DNA of 49,748 nucleotides from Beroe ovata (GCA_946803715.1 CAMPET010000250.1:48743-98490); one strand, 5' to 3'. Positions 11,133 through 22,052 are shown, counted from the first letter of the stretch. Notes: generated from the sequence alone by a model not told the origin. Made by a program: numbers and translations.

Positions 11133-12320
11133 CTAATCATCCCAATAACTCTCATCCTCAACGTCCCTCATCGTAGCCAGCATCGCACCCTGATCGTACA
11201 ATCCACAGGTCTCGATCCCCGAAGCCCTAACCCACCAGAGGTACCCATCATTGCCCCAATCAGCGCCCCAGCTGTTCTTCATGTAGAAGTAATCCTTGTC
11301 ATACCCAACTATCGGCATTGCGTGGAGGAAACTACTGGGCGAGTTCCTACAATCGGTCTTCCTGGGGTCGAAGCCCAGTCCGGTGTAGCATTCCAACAGT
11401 TCGTCATCGACGAAGACGTTGACAGCAACCGGACCGAACTTATGGATGAGATCCATGTAGTCGTCCGCTTTTGTGGCGACCCCGTTCAGAGACACAATCT
11501 CATCCATTTGTATCATGTGCTCCTCGAGTGCGTTCCTCGTGTAGTGATAGGAGCAGGAACCACTCTCTCCCTCTGGCCTAGCCGGTATCTGGTATTTGTA
11601 CCCGATCCTCTTCTCATTCTTCACATATTCCCACGCGTGTTGGGGCCATCCTCCTATTGCATAGCTGTCATGTCCCTTATACACGCAGTCGGCCAGCTCC
11701 TGCGTGGACAAATCATCGATCTCCAGTGTGAGTTTCCTCATCCACGCCTCCATAACGGTCACTGCCGTGTGTGCCCAGCAGTCCTGGGTCTCACCCTGGT
11801 CCCTTACATCGGTCACCGCTCCAAGGGCTCTCCAGTCGAAGCTAGCGGGGAAGTTCCCAGCTTGGAGTCCTCCTGTCTGTTCTTTGGTGTACTTATTCTC
11901 TTTCCCACATTTACTGGTTGTGTCATGTGAGTCAAGGTGATCGGTTCTATTACCCATGGTCAGAAGTGTCTTCTCACTTGCCGTGAGATCGCCCATAAAC
12001 GTTATCCCCGCTTTCCATGTGACATCAGGATCATCTCTCAGTCTCTGAACCTTGACAAGATGCTCTCGGAACAGCTTTATCCTTTCAGCAAGCTCCTCAT
12101 TTTCATGATCGACACTGTGTTTCACTCTGTAGTGGTAGTAGAGACCAGTGAGCACTGAGGGGGAGGCCAGGGCTTGGTCTATCAGAGAGTCGAGGTCGAC
12201 ATGGTAATTTGTTCTGCCGGGTTCGCTGTGAGCTCGGGGATCAAAGGAGTAGTCATAATCCAAGCTGCATGAAGCTGGGATAGCCAAACATGACAGTAGT
12301 AGGATGAGTATCATGGGCAT
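11133..12320 (-). CDS. Secreted papain-family (C1A) cysteine protease, cathepsin-like
   Basis: Intronless, 395 residues. A hydrophobic signal peptide (1-18) precedes an I29-type inhibitory propeptide (about 58-122, helix ELAERIKLFREHLVKVQRLR) and a mature domain from about residue 157 (FPASFDWRALGAVTDVRDQG). The catalytic set is present: oxyanion Gln175, nucleophile Cys181, His333 (LHAMPIVGY) and Asn349 (KNSWGADWGNDGY). The usual CGSCWAF segment is replaced by ETQDCWAH, so the conserved first Cys and the Phe after Ala are lost. Family members are made as zymogens and act in lysosomes or extracellularly; here the signal peptide supports entry to the secretory route. The ATG at 12320 is chosen because the signal peptide follows directly and a TATA box sits about 60 bp upstream. 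Single-exon structure may reflect retroposition or intron loss. Confidence 0.93.
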   Translation of the reverse strand: MPMILILLLSCLAIPASCSLDYDYSFDPRAHSEPGRTNYHVDLDSLIDQALASPSVLTGLYYHYRVKHSVDHENEELAERIKLFREHLVKVQRLRDDPDVTWKAGITFMGDLTASEKTLLTMGNRTDHLDSHDTTSKCGKENKYTKEQTGGLQAGNFPASFDWRALGAVTDVRDQGETQDCWAHTAVTVMEAWMRKLTLEIDDLSTQELADCVYKGHDSYAIGGWPQHAWEYVKNEKRIGYKYQIPARPEGESGSCSYHYTRNALEEHMIQMDEIVSLNGVATKADDYMDLIHKFGPVAVNVFVDDELLECYTGLGFDPRKTDCRNSPSSFLHAMPIVGYDKDYFYMKNSWGADWGNDGYLWWVRASGIETCGLYDQGAMLATMRDVEDESYWDD

Positions 12321-12378
12321 TGTCAGCCGATGATGACGATCGCAAAGATTGCTGCCACTCTCTTTCAGTGCTTTAGTG

Positions 12379-12384
12379 TTTATA
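12379..12384 (-). promoter_or_regulatory. TATA box of the cysteine protease gene
   Basis: On the minus strand, CACTATAAACAC lies about 60 bp upstream of the start codon at 12320. That predicts transcription start near 12350 and a 5' UTR of roughly 30 nt. Confidence 0.5.
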
Positions 12385-13460
12385 GTGCAACCTTGACTTA
12401 CAACCTTATTACAAACCCGCTAACTAGTTTATCAGGATGCGACACAAAAGAGACAAGAAAGTAGCCAGCCAATGAAATTCCGGCAGCCTATTTGTTCTTT
12501 GACCACTTGACATACTCTAAGCATGAAATTGGATTGAACTTCATATTATAATCAGGTTTATTGTTTGAGCTATGGCATTGATTTCGTTAACTTAGTTTCT
12601 TATGTTTTGTCCATTGTTGCAATTCAATCAAGGGGTCCCAGGTCACTTCTCAAGAAAACAGTGTCAAGAAGATAGGACTGCATTGGAGCACGACAGAAGC
12701 CCTATCAATTGTTTTGTCGTGAATTGACGTAATCAAGATACAAGTAGGAGCTATAATAGAGTGGAAATGGAATAGAGGATAAACTGTACGAAACCTGTAT
12801 AATCAGTGGTGGGATCCGTGCCCTGACCCGGCCCGTCGTCTGTCCCTCCTAACTTCACATAGGTCATATCTGGGGCAGTGGAGCACATACACTCATAGGT
12901 AGGTGGGTTGGGTGTACAACAGTTCTAACTTCTACAGTTGTTTATCAAATATACAGAATAAATGATTGAAAAAAACTGGAATGTCTAGATATGGCAAATA
13001 CAACCAATGGAAGAACCTCATGTTGGCCAAATTTCCGAAGAGATAATGACACACACACGGCAACCATGAGATACTATCTGCCAACATATGATAGAAACTG
13101 TATAAGTGCAGTATTTTCCACGGAAATTGGAGACATCCATGGAGTGTCGTTAGAAATATCTGTCATAACTGAGTTATCGTCTTCGAGTTGGTCTATCTAT
13201 AAATGTGGTACCTAGCACCGATATAGACAAGATTGTCACATTGTAGCGAGGTATAGGTACCAAATGCTGTGCTAAGCGTCTGTTAAAAACGATTAACTGG
13301 AAAGTGCATATGCTATGATGGAAAGGACTGAACTATCAAAACTCGATAAGGAGGAAGGGAAAGGAATTGCAAAATACGAATGTGGATGGTAGACTGAAGT
13401 AACCATGGCTCCATTATTGCGGTGGTTCCTAATTACGTTTAAAACTCATTAAACCGTCTC
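12385..13460. other. Intergenic, nothing recognised
   Basis: Upstream region of the protease gene. A 74-codon plus frame at 12991-13215 shows no domain or splice support. Confidence 0.5.
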
Positions 13461-13466
13461 ATGTAG

Positions 13467-13486
13467 AAGAGAGAGAGAGAGAGAGG
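13467..13486 (+). repeat. (GA)n microsatellite
   Basis: About nine GA dinucleotides in an otherwise non-coding stretch. Confidence 0.85.
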
Positions 13487-13960
13487 GCGGAGAGGATTTT
13501 ATCCAAGAAAACGTGATTTTCGATCCCTCCTTATCTCGGAAAGAGGAGGACATTAATCAATATGAACTAGATGATGAATGAAGGAGACTGCGATAAGGGG
13601 ATGATTATTCATTCAAGGTGATTAGAAATTCTTAGTAAGTGTACAATAACTGGAGGATTCAATACTGGATGATCAAGATTAACACTTTCAACAATTGGTA
13701 ATCAGCCGATGGAAGACCGACATGCCGCTGACAGTCGCTAAAATCATGAGCATGTCAGAAGTGAAGTTGATAATGACCCCATTGTGTCCCAAAGAGAGGG
13801 AGCGACCAAGGAGCTGCATCACTTCATGATGAACAACAACCCATACATCATATTCCCGAGTTCAGCAAACCTTCTGACCATCTTATCTGTGGCATCATAT
13901 TCACTGCACCAGAACAATAATAATATCATCACTATGCATCACAGAGTGTTGAGCTATATC

Positions 13961-14080
13961 ATCATGCATCACTATGCATCACTATGCATCACTATGCATC
14001 ACTATACATCACTATGCATCACTATGCATCACTATGCATCACTATGCATCACTATGCATCACTATGCATCACTATGCATT
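13961..14080 (+). repeat. 10-bp minisatellite (ACTATGCATC)n
   Basis: About 12 tandem copies of ACTATGCATC, almost uniform (one ACTATACATC variant). Each unit holds an ATGCAT palindrome. The block ACTATGCATCACAGAGTGTT at 13931-13950 recurs as ACTATGCATTACAGAGTGTT at 14071-14090, so the array lies between two copies of its own flank. The open frame across it (13784-14107) is a by-product of the repeat. Confidence 0.95.
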
Positions 14081-14791
14081 ACAGAGTGTTTAGGTAATAC
14101 GAAGTAGGAAAATTTCATTGGGTGTGGTTGCTCAATGGTTCACTCATGTGAACAGAGGCATTTTTTGACTTCAAAAGAATCGAACATGTAACTAGTTTAG
14201 TGGTGCTAAATTCATCAAAAACTCGGTTTTTTCAGGATCAAAGTTATATGAAGGGATATCGGGCGATAGAGCCCGACAACTGAACTACAAATCGAGAGTG
14301 AGCCTCAACCTGTGAATAGCTGGGAGTTTCAGGTTTCCTATGACATGGAATATCTAGGTTAGTTAACTTGATACCTCTGTTATTGTACCCCAGTTAGACT
14401 TGGAGTCGGATTTATCAGTTTCATTCGATCTCACTTCGCGTTCAAAAAGAATCGTACATATTGTAATACTTAGCAGCTAAAGTAACATTCTTGGGTCATG
14501 ATGTTGTGTATTGTAAATGAGCTTGTGCCAAGTCAGTTGCTATGGTAACAAAAGTGATATAAGGAAGTGGAATGGTGAGGTGATATACCTACATCAGCTC
14601 CTTTTGTCTAATATAACATGTACGAAGTAGTTATCTGCGTTGTACAATTCAATGATGTTCACTGTTCAGCCCTCCGAGCCACATTGTACTTGAATTTGTA
14701 TAGTTTGTACACCACCCATAACCCCCTCCTTATGATTAGCAATTAGCATCGTAATCAGCTGCCATTAATACCTCATTTTGCAGATTATCTT

Positions 14792-14796
<5 letters not shown>

Positions 14797-14827
<31 letters not shown>

Positions 14828-14863
14828 GTGTGTTGTGTGTGTGTGTGTGTGTGTTTGTGTGTA
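14797..14863 (+). repeat. (GT)n microsatellite
   Basis: Long GT tract with TTG interruptions about 500 bp upstream of the TIR gene start. Confidence 0.92.
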
Positions 14864-15370
14864 CTGTGTAGGTATGTACGACGTGTTATTGAACATGCAG
14901 ATCATGACGTGTACACAGAATATTATCTCGTGTGGGTTTTGTATTGTTGTGGTTTGACTGTACAGAGTACAGGTCCATGTAAATGGTGTCAAGCTTCCCA
15001 TTCCCCACCTTGACAAAGATTTACATGAAGCGCCTGCTATACTCTGCTTGTACTATTCCAACCTCTACTTGTAACATGCTTGTTTGAACAACAATGCTGT
15101 GAGCTGTGACATCATTGTCATCATGCTTGGTGTTTACATCCACTTCCTCTATCACTGACTCCTGTATCAGTCAGTATGTAGGTTGATGCTCTGCATTACA
15201 TGCAACGTTCATATTTCCATGACTGTCTGTCTTTCTTAATTGTTGACAGGGATTGTTTTTTGTTATCACGGCACGTTCAATAACCAATAACTATGAACCG
15301 AATTTGAGTCTATTAGAAAAAACTTGTTAGCCGTTGTCCAGTCACCAGTGCTCCAAGACGTGATAACAGC

Positions 15371-18300
15371 ATGAGTTTGACTCCAGAAATAATACAAGAA
15401 CTCGTTGAGAAGGTACAGCTATTATGGATCCATCGCTCAACACCTTGCCTTCTCATCATTCAAACCTAACCCTCATCCTTCACATCACCCTTGCCCTAAA
15501 CCCTACCATCACAAGAAATCAACGGTAACTCGAAATTCCTACAGTTGGACGGAAAGGAGGGGGCGGACAAGAAACACATCATGCTGTCCTATAACTGGGG
15601 AGTCCAGCCTCTTGTACTGAAAGTGCATGATTGTATCGAGAGGAAGGGCATCAGATGCTGGATGGATATCAAGGGTGGAGTTTCTGGTAAGTCAAACACA
15701 AGAAAATGATTTTCGTTGCAACAAGTTATGATTTCTTGGAGTGAAGAAGACTTGCCATCCCTTATCTCTCACCAAAACATAACCCCAATTACCGACATAA
15801 CTGTCATCGCCTGTGACATATTATGGAACGAAAATGCCAAATCTACCACATTCCTACTATTATATCAGGTGATATCAACGCAGCTATGGCGGTTGGTGTG
15901 GAAAACGCCCTTGTCATCTGCCCCTTCATGACAGAGAAATACCAGGAGTCCGAGTCTTGTCAGCTGGAACTCAGCTACGCTAAAGAATCGTCAGTCCAGG
16001 TAGGACCCCCCTCCATACCCGCGACCTAAATTAAGGCGACTGACACGTGTCCTCACGGGCATTGAGCATGTGGCGGCAACGGTATGAATAAACATGTTAG
16101 TGACTACTATACTCAGTACTCAGTACTCACTGACTTGGGTCAGCTGTTTGCTGTGACCACTGGTAAAAACTTGGGATTTTAAACCGACTGTTGACATTTT
16201 CATACTTCTTCGACAAATGAGAACTAAGTGAGAAGAGTTTTGTTTGATGATAGAACTGTCTCATTGGAAATTGCAATGTGCTGATTGAGCGTGAGTCTGA
16301 TAGTTGCAACGCACGTCTATATCCCAAATTCTGCTGAGTGTAACAGACACAGCCAATCACGTAACACGAATAATGAATATGACTGTGATGATATGACTGT
16401 CATGGTCATGACAGTGTCATGATAATATGAATCAGCAATCAGCATGAAGTACGCACCTTGTGTTCCATGATGATCATCAGAACTAGACGTGTGGTGTGGC
16501 ACTCTGCTACTCGAACCCAATATTTCCCTGAACAGTGTAGCAGCTTCATCTGATAGTGATCGTGGATATGATCGCCGAGCAGGCATGTACCTGTCACGGG
16601 ATCATACGTTAGGAGATCACGTGATATATGGGGTCAATGGGTCATGTCCCAATGTGTGGGGAACCTGATGTGGCCTATCCTGCAAGTCATTGTATGAAGA
16701 TTAGAATACAATGCGAAAAATGGACTATAGGGAAAGAGGGAAGGCATGAGCCTCAAAATCCTTGTGTCTCGGTAAAAGCTGACGGGTTTTTGCGAAAAAG
16801 CAACATCTTTACAGAGGCATGCGTAGCAGCTTCACGCTACTTATAGTATTGTGAATTGTTTGTCATCTGTGTGTATGTGTGGCTATCCGTGTGTCTGTGT
16901 CTGTGTGTATTTGTGTGTGTATTTGCGTGTGTGTCTGTGTGTGTGTTTGTGCTATCACAAGAGTATCCAATTGCTGTGATGGATGAGCGAACTCTCCAAT
17001 TATCCGAGATCTCATTCTAATGGACTCATTATGTGACAGATGACACGTGACTACTTGCTGTTTCCCAGTTACGTGTATCACGTGACATCCCGATGTTACC
17101 ATGCTGTTTGACTTTATGAATATTGTGTGATACGAGTGCAGCCTGGATCTAGGAAATGATGATTGTTGTGTGTGTGTGTGTGTGTGTGGTGTGTGGTGTG
17201 TATGGTGTGTGTGTGTGTGCGTCAGTGAGTTTGCGAAGCTTGTGATTTCTGTACATCGAGGATATCGTTGGTACTGATAAAGGTCCCTAAAATTTATCGT
17301 AAAAACATGCCTCAAGCTATGACTTATGCTATACCAAGAAGCGAGTAAGTACTAAGTCGAATATGTCTTCACTCTNCCATAAAAATTGCGATTATACAAT
17401 TTTTGATTGAAAATTCCCACGGTCCAAAATGGGCGTGGCCACCCTGAGTTATGCCCAAGGATCTGAGTTTGAAAACTTTTTTTGGTGACTCTGGGGGACT
17501 AGTAGAGTCGATTCAAGCAATAAAACCTTTGGTAGAATTTTTTTCACAGATGACTTGGATAATTCCCATACTAATGAGACAGTTGTCTGTATACATAGTC
17601 TGCCATACTGTGTTCATCAGAAAGTGTCTATGACACAGCCTGCCATATGCAGTGACTGCTGACTACAAGACAGAGTCTAGCTATGAGTGTCTGATTATTT
17701 GCCCTGACTAGAGTCTATTTAGAGTGCCAACACTACATACAGTGTCTGTCACATAGTGTCTGTCACTCCACACAGTGTCTGTCACACAGTGTCTGTCACA
17801 CAGTGTCTGTCACACAGTGTCTGTCACATAGTGTCTGTCACACAGTGTCTGTCACACAGTGTCTGTCACACAGTGTCTGCCACACAGTGTCTGCCACACA
17901 GTGTCTGTCACACAGTGTCTGTCACATAGTGTCTGCCACTACAATCACTGTCTAATCCCCACTCCTCCCCCCGACAGATAGTGCCGTGTTTGGCACAGTC
18001 GACTGACAGTAACGGAAACCCGTACAAACAGCGTGGCTGGCTGGGTGTCATCACAGCCGGGAAACTGTGGACTGATTTCCGGGACTGTGACCCGGAGAAT
18101 GAGGAGGCGGTGGAGGAAAGAACCTCCAAACTCCTCATGGAGATAGCCAACAAGTTCAATGTCGGTGAGTTAATAGCAGGACATGGTTTTATGTTGGGAA
18201 TGAGTGACAAGTTATATCTAGTTCGGGAGGGGGGTCACAAGTGTTTTGAAACAATTTTCCCGACTTTCATCGGTCGGGTCTGATATTCATTGGTCAACCG

Positions 18301-21300
18301 AGAAGTCATGATTCATGCAAACCGTCATCAAGATGTGGCTTCTTAATAATTTGTCCCGACTCTTTTCGACAACTTGAACTTCATTTTCATTCTACTTTAT
18401 TTATCGCCGTTGGGAAAGGATGTCAACAGAAATCACGACGGGTGTTTGATTTGTCACCTTTCAAATACATATTCCAGCACAAGTAGTATAATTACCGTAA
18501 CACACAAAAATATCCTGATTGCTGAGTGTGCTCATCACACGGTAGCCGGGAAAATACTGGGGTTAACAGTCAGTGTTTTTGTCAGAGTCTCCAGGTAGGA
18601 GACGTGCCGTCCTTTCAGTCGCCGCTCCGGCAGAACATCACTCTGGCGGCGGATCCAGTTGCCCAGCCCGGGGATCCGGCAGCAAAACACCACCGGGTTG
18701 AGGAGAGTGTTGAGAGCTGGGAGGAGAATCCTGGCAATCAGCCAGGAATATGACGTCATGAAGATGTTCTCGCCATCTTGGATTGAGTGTGGACGAGTTG
18801 TGTTACCCTCGTTATGTGATGTTCCGTGGAGGAGCGTGTTGTTGTTGTTACGAGACCCAAGAGAGGTGTGGTTAAGGGTGGCCATAGCAAGTGGCAGGTG
18901 GCACACAAGGAAGAGAGCTGTCAGAATACATATTGTCACGGTTGCCTGGTAACGCGCTGCGTTGCCACGCGTGGGTCTCAGTTTCCACGCCGACAGCGCG
19001 AAACTGCCACACGCCAATAACCACACCACGGCTATCTGCAGTATTGAGATTGCATGGCTTACTCCCCGCCACACTGTGTCATCCTGAGCGGCTACTCCGA
19101 CACAGTAACCAGTTCTCGGGATGAAGGTGGCTTCCTCGAACATCTTCTTGAGCACGGAGTTGACGAGGGAGATGACGGCGTAAGCTGCCACCGTGATCAG
19201 GATGAAGCGGCGTGATGGGATAACACCACGGAGTATAGTGGTGCTCTGAGCCGCGGACAGGACCAGGACCAGGAACATTGAGGTGGCAAGCACCATGCTG
19301 TACATCCTGTCCCAGATCTCACAGAACCTGGGAGGAGGGACGTAATCGAGGGGCTAATGATTATAATAATAATGATAGAGACAGTTCTAATCGTGGGCGT
19401 AATACTTTCGATTGGTAATATTGTAATGGTTGAGTCCATACCTTGAGTGTGCGAACATCACTGGCGCCCTGCCAGCCAGAAGTGACACCATGACAGGAGT
19501 GTACATCACACATGACACCACTCCCACCACACAAACCAGCATGCTTAGAATTGACACCAGCGCCGCACACTTTTGTCTAAGTGCGAAGAAGTAGAGTGTG
19601 ACAGTGTTGGCAACACACCCGCACACAACGCACGCCAATAAGAACACACCCAGGACTTTATCTGTTGTTGGGTCCACCGAGATCAGCATGGTGTCAGTGG
19701 TAACAGCTGGTGTCATGACACCTGGTGTCGGACTGGGCTCTGTCATCCTGCACGAGGAACGGATTGTTAACAGTATCACAGATATAAGAAAGAGACGAGA
19801 TAGGGAGAAAACACCCAAAACAACTCAAAAGAGAGCACTCTCATGCGCTTAAACGTAGTAACACACAGATAATTTGGTTGTTGAGAGGCATGTGTCAAAG
19901 GGGGAAATACTGGATGTAACGAGAATGTAATATTTATCTCTCTCTTTTTCTCTCCAGTAACAGCTGTTACCAGACTGTTCTGACAACAGCTCAGACGAGT
20001 CTGATCGTAGAGTTGTTGACGCGCATTAATATGTCGCTTTGTCGCGGCTTTATCCTCCTTCTTTGTTAGACAAAGGCACTTGTATATTTAGTGGTATGAT
20101 AGGACAACTGACGAACATGATAGTTGATAATTCCGGTTGTAAATCATGGCGCTGGGAACATAGAGGAATTTGTGAGCTTGCTCAGTGTTCACTCATATCA
20201 GTACACTCTGCGATATTTCCATGGTGTACTGAAATGTGCTGTTCACACATCGTTTTCCAGATACACGGGGCGGGTTCAAGCCCGCTGTTAAACCCGCCGC
20301 GACTCAACCCGCGCCGCCGGTCAAAGAGCATAAACCGAAAGCGCAGGTTGCTCCCCGATCAGCTGCTACAACAGGTAACTACGTAATTTGGGGCTCAACA
20401 ATCAGTCATATGTGTCATATTATGATGACGTGTAAGTCGTATTTTTGCTAGTGGCTCGTTGTGTTTTTCTACGAGTTTCATAAATATTTCCTTCCATAGA
20501 TCAGATAACCATGCCTGTATTATAATAGACCTCAGTTTGAATAAAACGATTATCTCAGTTGATGCTCTGGTTTACGGAGTAAAGAAGATCACGCTGATTG
20601 GTTTCCACAAGAAGTATGTTCACCCCACACCACATGATGGATGTGGTAATAAGAGGGCAGAGCCGAGTAAAGCGTGTAACATTGAAGTGGAGGTCATCGG
20701 TAACAACCGTGTCGCTCTCAAGTCCTCTTCTAACGGGAAATACCTATCCGGTGAGTGGATTACTCCTATGGTACAGTGCTCAGTGCTGAGCTTCAGTAAA
20801 TGATGCTCGACACTTACTGCCTCTTGCATCAATCCTGATCCGTTATTGTTTTCAGCGCAACCGAACGGTACACTGGAGTGGAACCGGGGCGCGGCTCAAG
20901 CGTGGGAACATTTCACAGTGGGACGAGTGAACGATAGTACAATCTCACTGAAGTCGTGTCACGGCAAGTTTGTGTCAGCACAGCCAGGCGGTGATATGCA
21001 CGTTAACCGTGACAAGTGCTTGGGATGGGAACACTTTACTGTACAGCCCCACTCTACATTAGCCGCACCACCTCCTTACAAACCCAGAACAGGTTTCATA
21101 TTCCCAATATTGTAACGGCCAAAAGGGCAACCACCAACCGGCGCCTTATAGTCTTTCATTATTTCACCGACCGGCTTGCATCTTTTCATACATCATATAT
21201 TTGTACAATATACATTGTACACTGTGTACAGGCCTCAACCTTAAGTTAACGATTGTTAATGTTTCAGTTGATGATCTGGTTTACGGAGTAAAGAAGATCA

Positions 21301-21767
21301 CGTTGATGGGTTTCCACAAGAAGTATGTTCACCCGACACCAAATGATGGGTGTGGTAATAAGAGGGCAGAGCCGAGTTCAGCGTGTAACATTGAAGTGGA
21401 GGTCATCGGAAACAACCGTGTCGCTCTCAAGTCCTCTTCTAACGGGAAATACCTATCCGGTGAGTGGATTACTCCTATGGTACAGTGCTCAGTGCTGAGC
21501 TTCAGTAAATGATGCTCGACACTTACTGCCTCTTGCATCAATCCTGATCCGTTATTGTTTTCAGCGCAACCGAACGGTACACTGGAGTGGAACCGGGGCG
21601 CGGCTCAAGCGTGGGAACATTTCACAGTGGGACGAGTGAACGATAGTACAATCTCACTGAAGTCATGTCACGGCAAGTTTGTGTCAGCACAGCCAGGCGG
21701 TGATGTGCACGTTAACCGTGACAAGTGTTTGGGATGGGAACACTTTACTGTACTGCCACAGGTTTAG
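15371..21767 (+). CDS. TIR domain protein with two tandem fascin-like beta-trefoil units (nine exons)
   Basis: Predicted exons: 15371-15412, 15545-15686, 15869-15999, 17978-18164, 20261-20374, 20559-20750, 20856-21092, 21268-21459 and 21565-21767. The joined frame is open for 479 codons, all junctions are GT-AG, and every intron from exon 4 onward is phase 1. Exons 2-4 encode a TIR domain (about residues 18-165): HIMLSYNWG, GIRCWMDIKGG, CPFMTEKYQESESCQLEL, then GWLGVITAGKLWTDF. Cys92/Glu95 fit the C-x-x-E helix that supplies the catalytic glutamate in NAD-cleaving TIRs. Exon 5 is a Pro/Ala/Lys-rich linker. Exons 6-7 and 8-9 encode two nearly identical trefoil units (for example VALKSSSNGKYLSAQPNG), resembling fascin/FRG1-like folds. 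The protein has no signal peptide or membrane segment, so it is probably cytosolic. Function in immunity is inference. An N at 17376 lies in intron 3, so extra exons there cannot be excluded. Confidence 0.82.
16863..17222 (+). repeat. Two GT-rich microsatellite tracts in intron 3 of the TIR gene
   Basis: Imperfect GT/CTGT tracts at about 16863-16950 and 17163-17222, with about 200 bp of unremarkable sequence between. They account for a His/Thr-rich open frame on the minus strand. Confidence 0.85.
17738..17940 (+). repeat. 14-bp minisatellite in intron 3 of the TIR gene
   Basis: About 14 tandem copies of AGTGTCTGTCACAC (variants with CACATAG or CTGCC). The array ends about 38 bp before the exon 4 acceptor at 17977. 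Each unit contains CACAG, an acceptor-like AG. Confidence 0.93.
18396..18401 (-). terminator. Polyadenylation signal for the nested GPCR
   Basis: AATAAA on the minus strand, about 134 bp past the GPCR stop codon. Confidence 0.5.
18535..19746 (-). CDS. Rhodopsin-type (class A) GPCR nested antisense in a TIR-gene intron
   Basis: Two exons (19746-19442 and 19327-18535) join as AAG|gtatgg ... cctcccag|G, giving 365 residues with seven hydrophobic segments. The extracellular N-terminus is about 35 residues. TM1 carries the conserved Asn (CVANTVTLY). TM3 begins with the disulfide Cys (RFCEIWDRMYSMVL), partnered by ECL2 Cys (TGYCVG). TM6 has C-x-x-P (LVCHLPLAM) and TM7 has NPVVF in place of NPxxY. 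Deviations: no DRY motif after TM3 (AAQSTTILRG instead) and no TM2 Asp. ECL3 is long and carries several N-glycosylation sequons (NHTS, NNTL, NTT). The ATG at 19746 is chosen because a CTCGTGCAG acceptor precedes it directly, implying a 5' UTR intron. The gene lies entirely in intron 4 of the TIR gene on the opposite strand. Ligand unknown. Confidence 0.85.
20541..21050 (+). repeat. Trefoil-coding duplication, unit 1
   Basis: Holds exons 6 and 7 of the TIR/trefoil gene with the 105-bp intron between. It matches unit 2 at an offset of 709 bp. I see about nine differences in the 192-nt first exon, none in the intron, and about three in the second exon before the copies diverge. Confidence 0.9.
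21250..21756 (+). repeat. Trefoil-coding duplication, unit 2
   Basis: Holds exons 8 and 9, the partner of unit 1. The second exon of this copy ends the reading frame (CTG CCA CAG GTT TAG), whereas the unit-1 copy continues through a Pro-rich tail to a donor at 21093. Confidence 0.9.
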
Positions 21768-21917
21768 GAATTTGGACTATAACCTCTCTGTTTCTTTGGT
21801 AGACGCTGAAGTAGTGTGGAGCTATAACCAACATGATAAAGAGTAAGGAGGTATCTAGAAATAAGAGTGTGCCCCTGTAGAACTTCGATTTCTAGGAACT
21901 CTGAAAAATATCGCTAC

Positions 21918-21925
21918 TATAAAAA
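21918..21925 (+). promoter_or_regulatory. TATA box of the kringle/lectin gene
   Basis: CTATAAAAAGCC lies about 135 bp upstream of the start codon at 22053, predicting transcription start near 21950. The gene starts only about 290 bp after the TIR gene's stop. Confidence 0.5.
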
Positions 21926-22052
21926 GCCACAATTCACACTACCGCTGACATATTCTGTGTTACTGTTCACACCTCCATGCCTCCCATTGTTTTCTCCATT
22001 CTCGTGTTCAGTGGCATGAAGCACCTGTCAGCATTCCTGCATTTCTCTTGTC

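Noticed and set aside
11322-11930. 202-aa plus-strand frame
   Set aside because: Antisense shadow of the cysteine protease, whose motifs are clear on the minus strand.
13961-14080. CRISPR-like regular repeats
   Set aside because: Units are directly abutting with no spacers and the DNA is eukaryotic; it is a minisatellite. The same applies to 17738-17940.
13784-14107. 107-aa frame made of repeated CITMHHYASL-like peptide
   Set aside because: It is a read-through of the 10-bp minisatellite, where three units make a 30-nt repeat; no splice or family support.
16863-17315. 150-aa minus-strand His/Thr-rich frame
   Set aside because: Composed largely of translated GT microsatellite within a TIR-gene intron.
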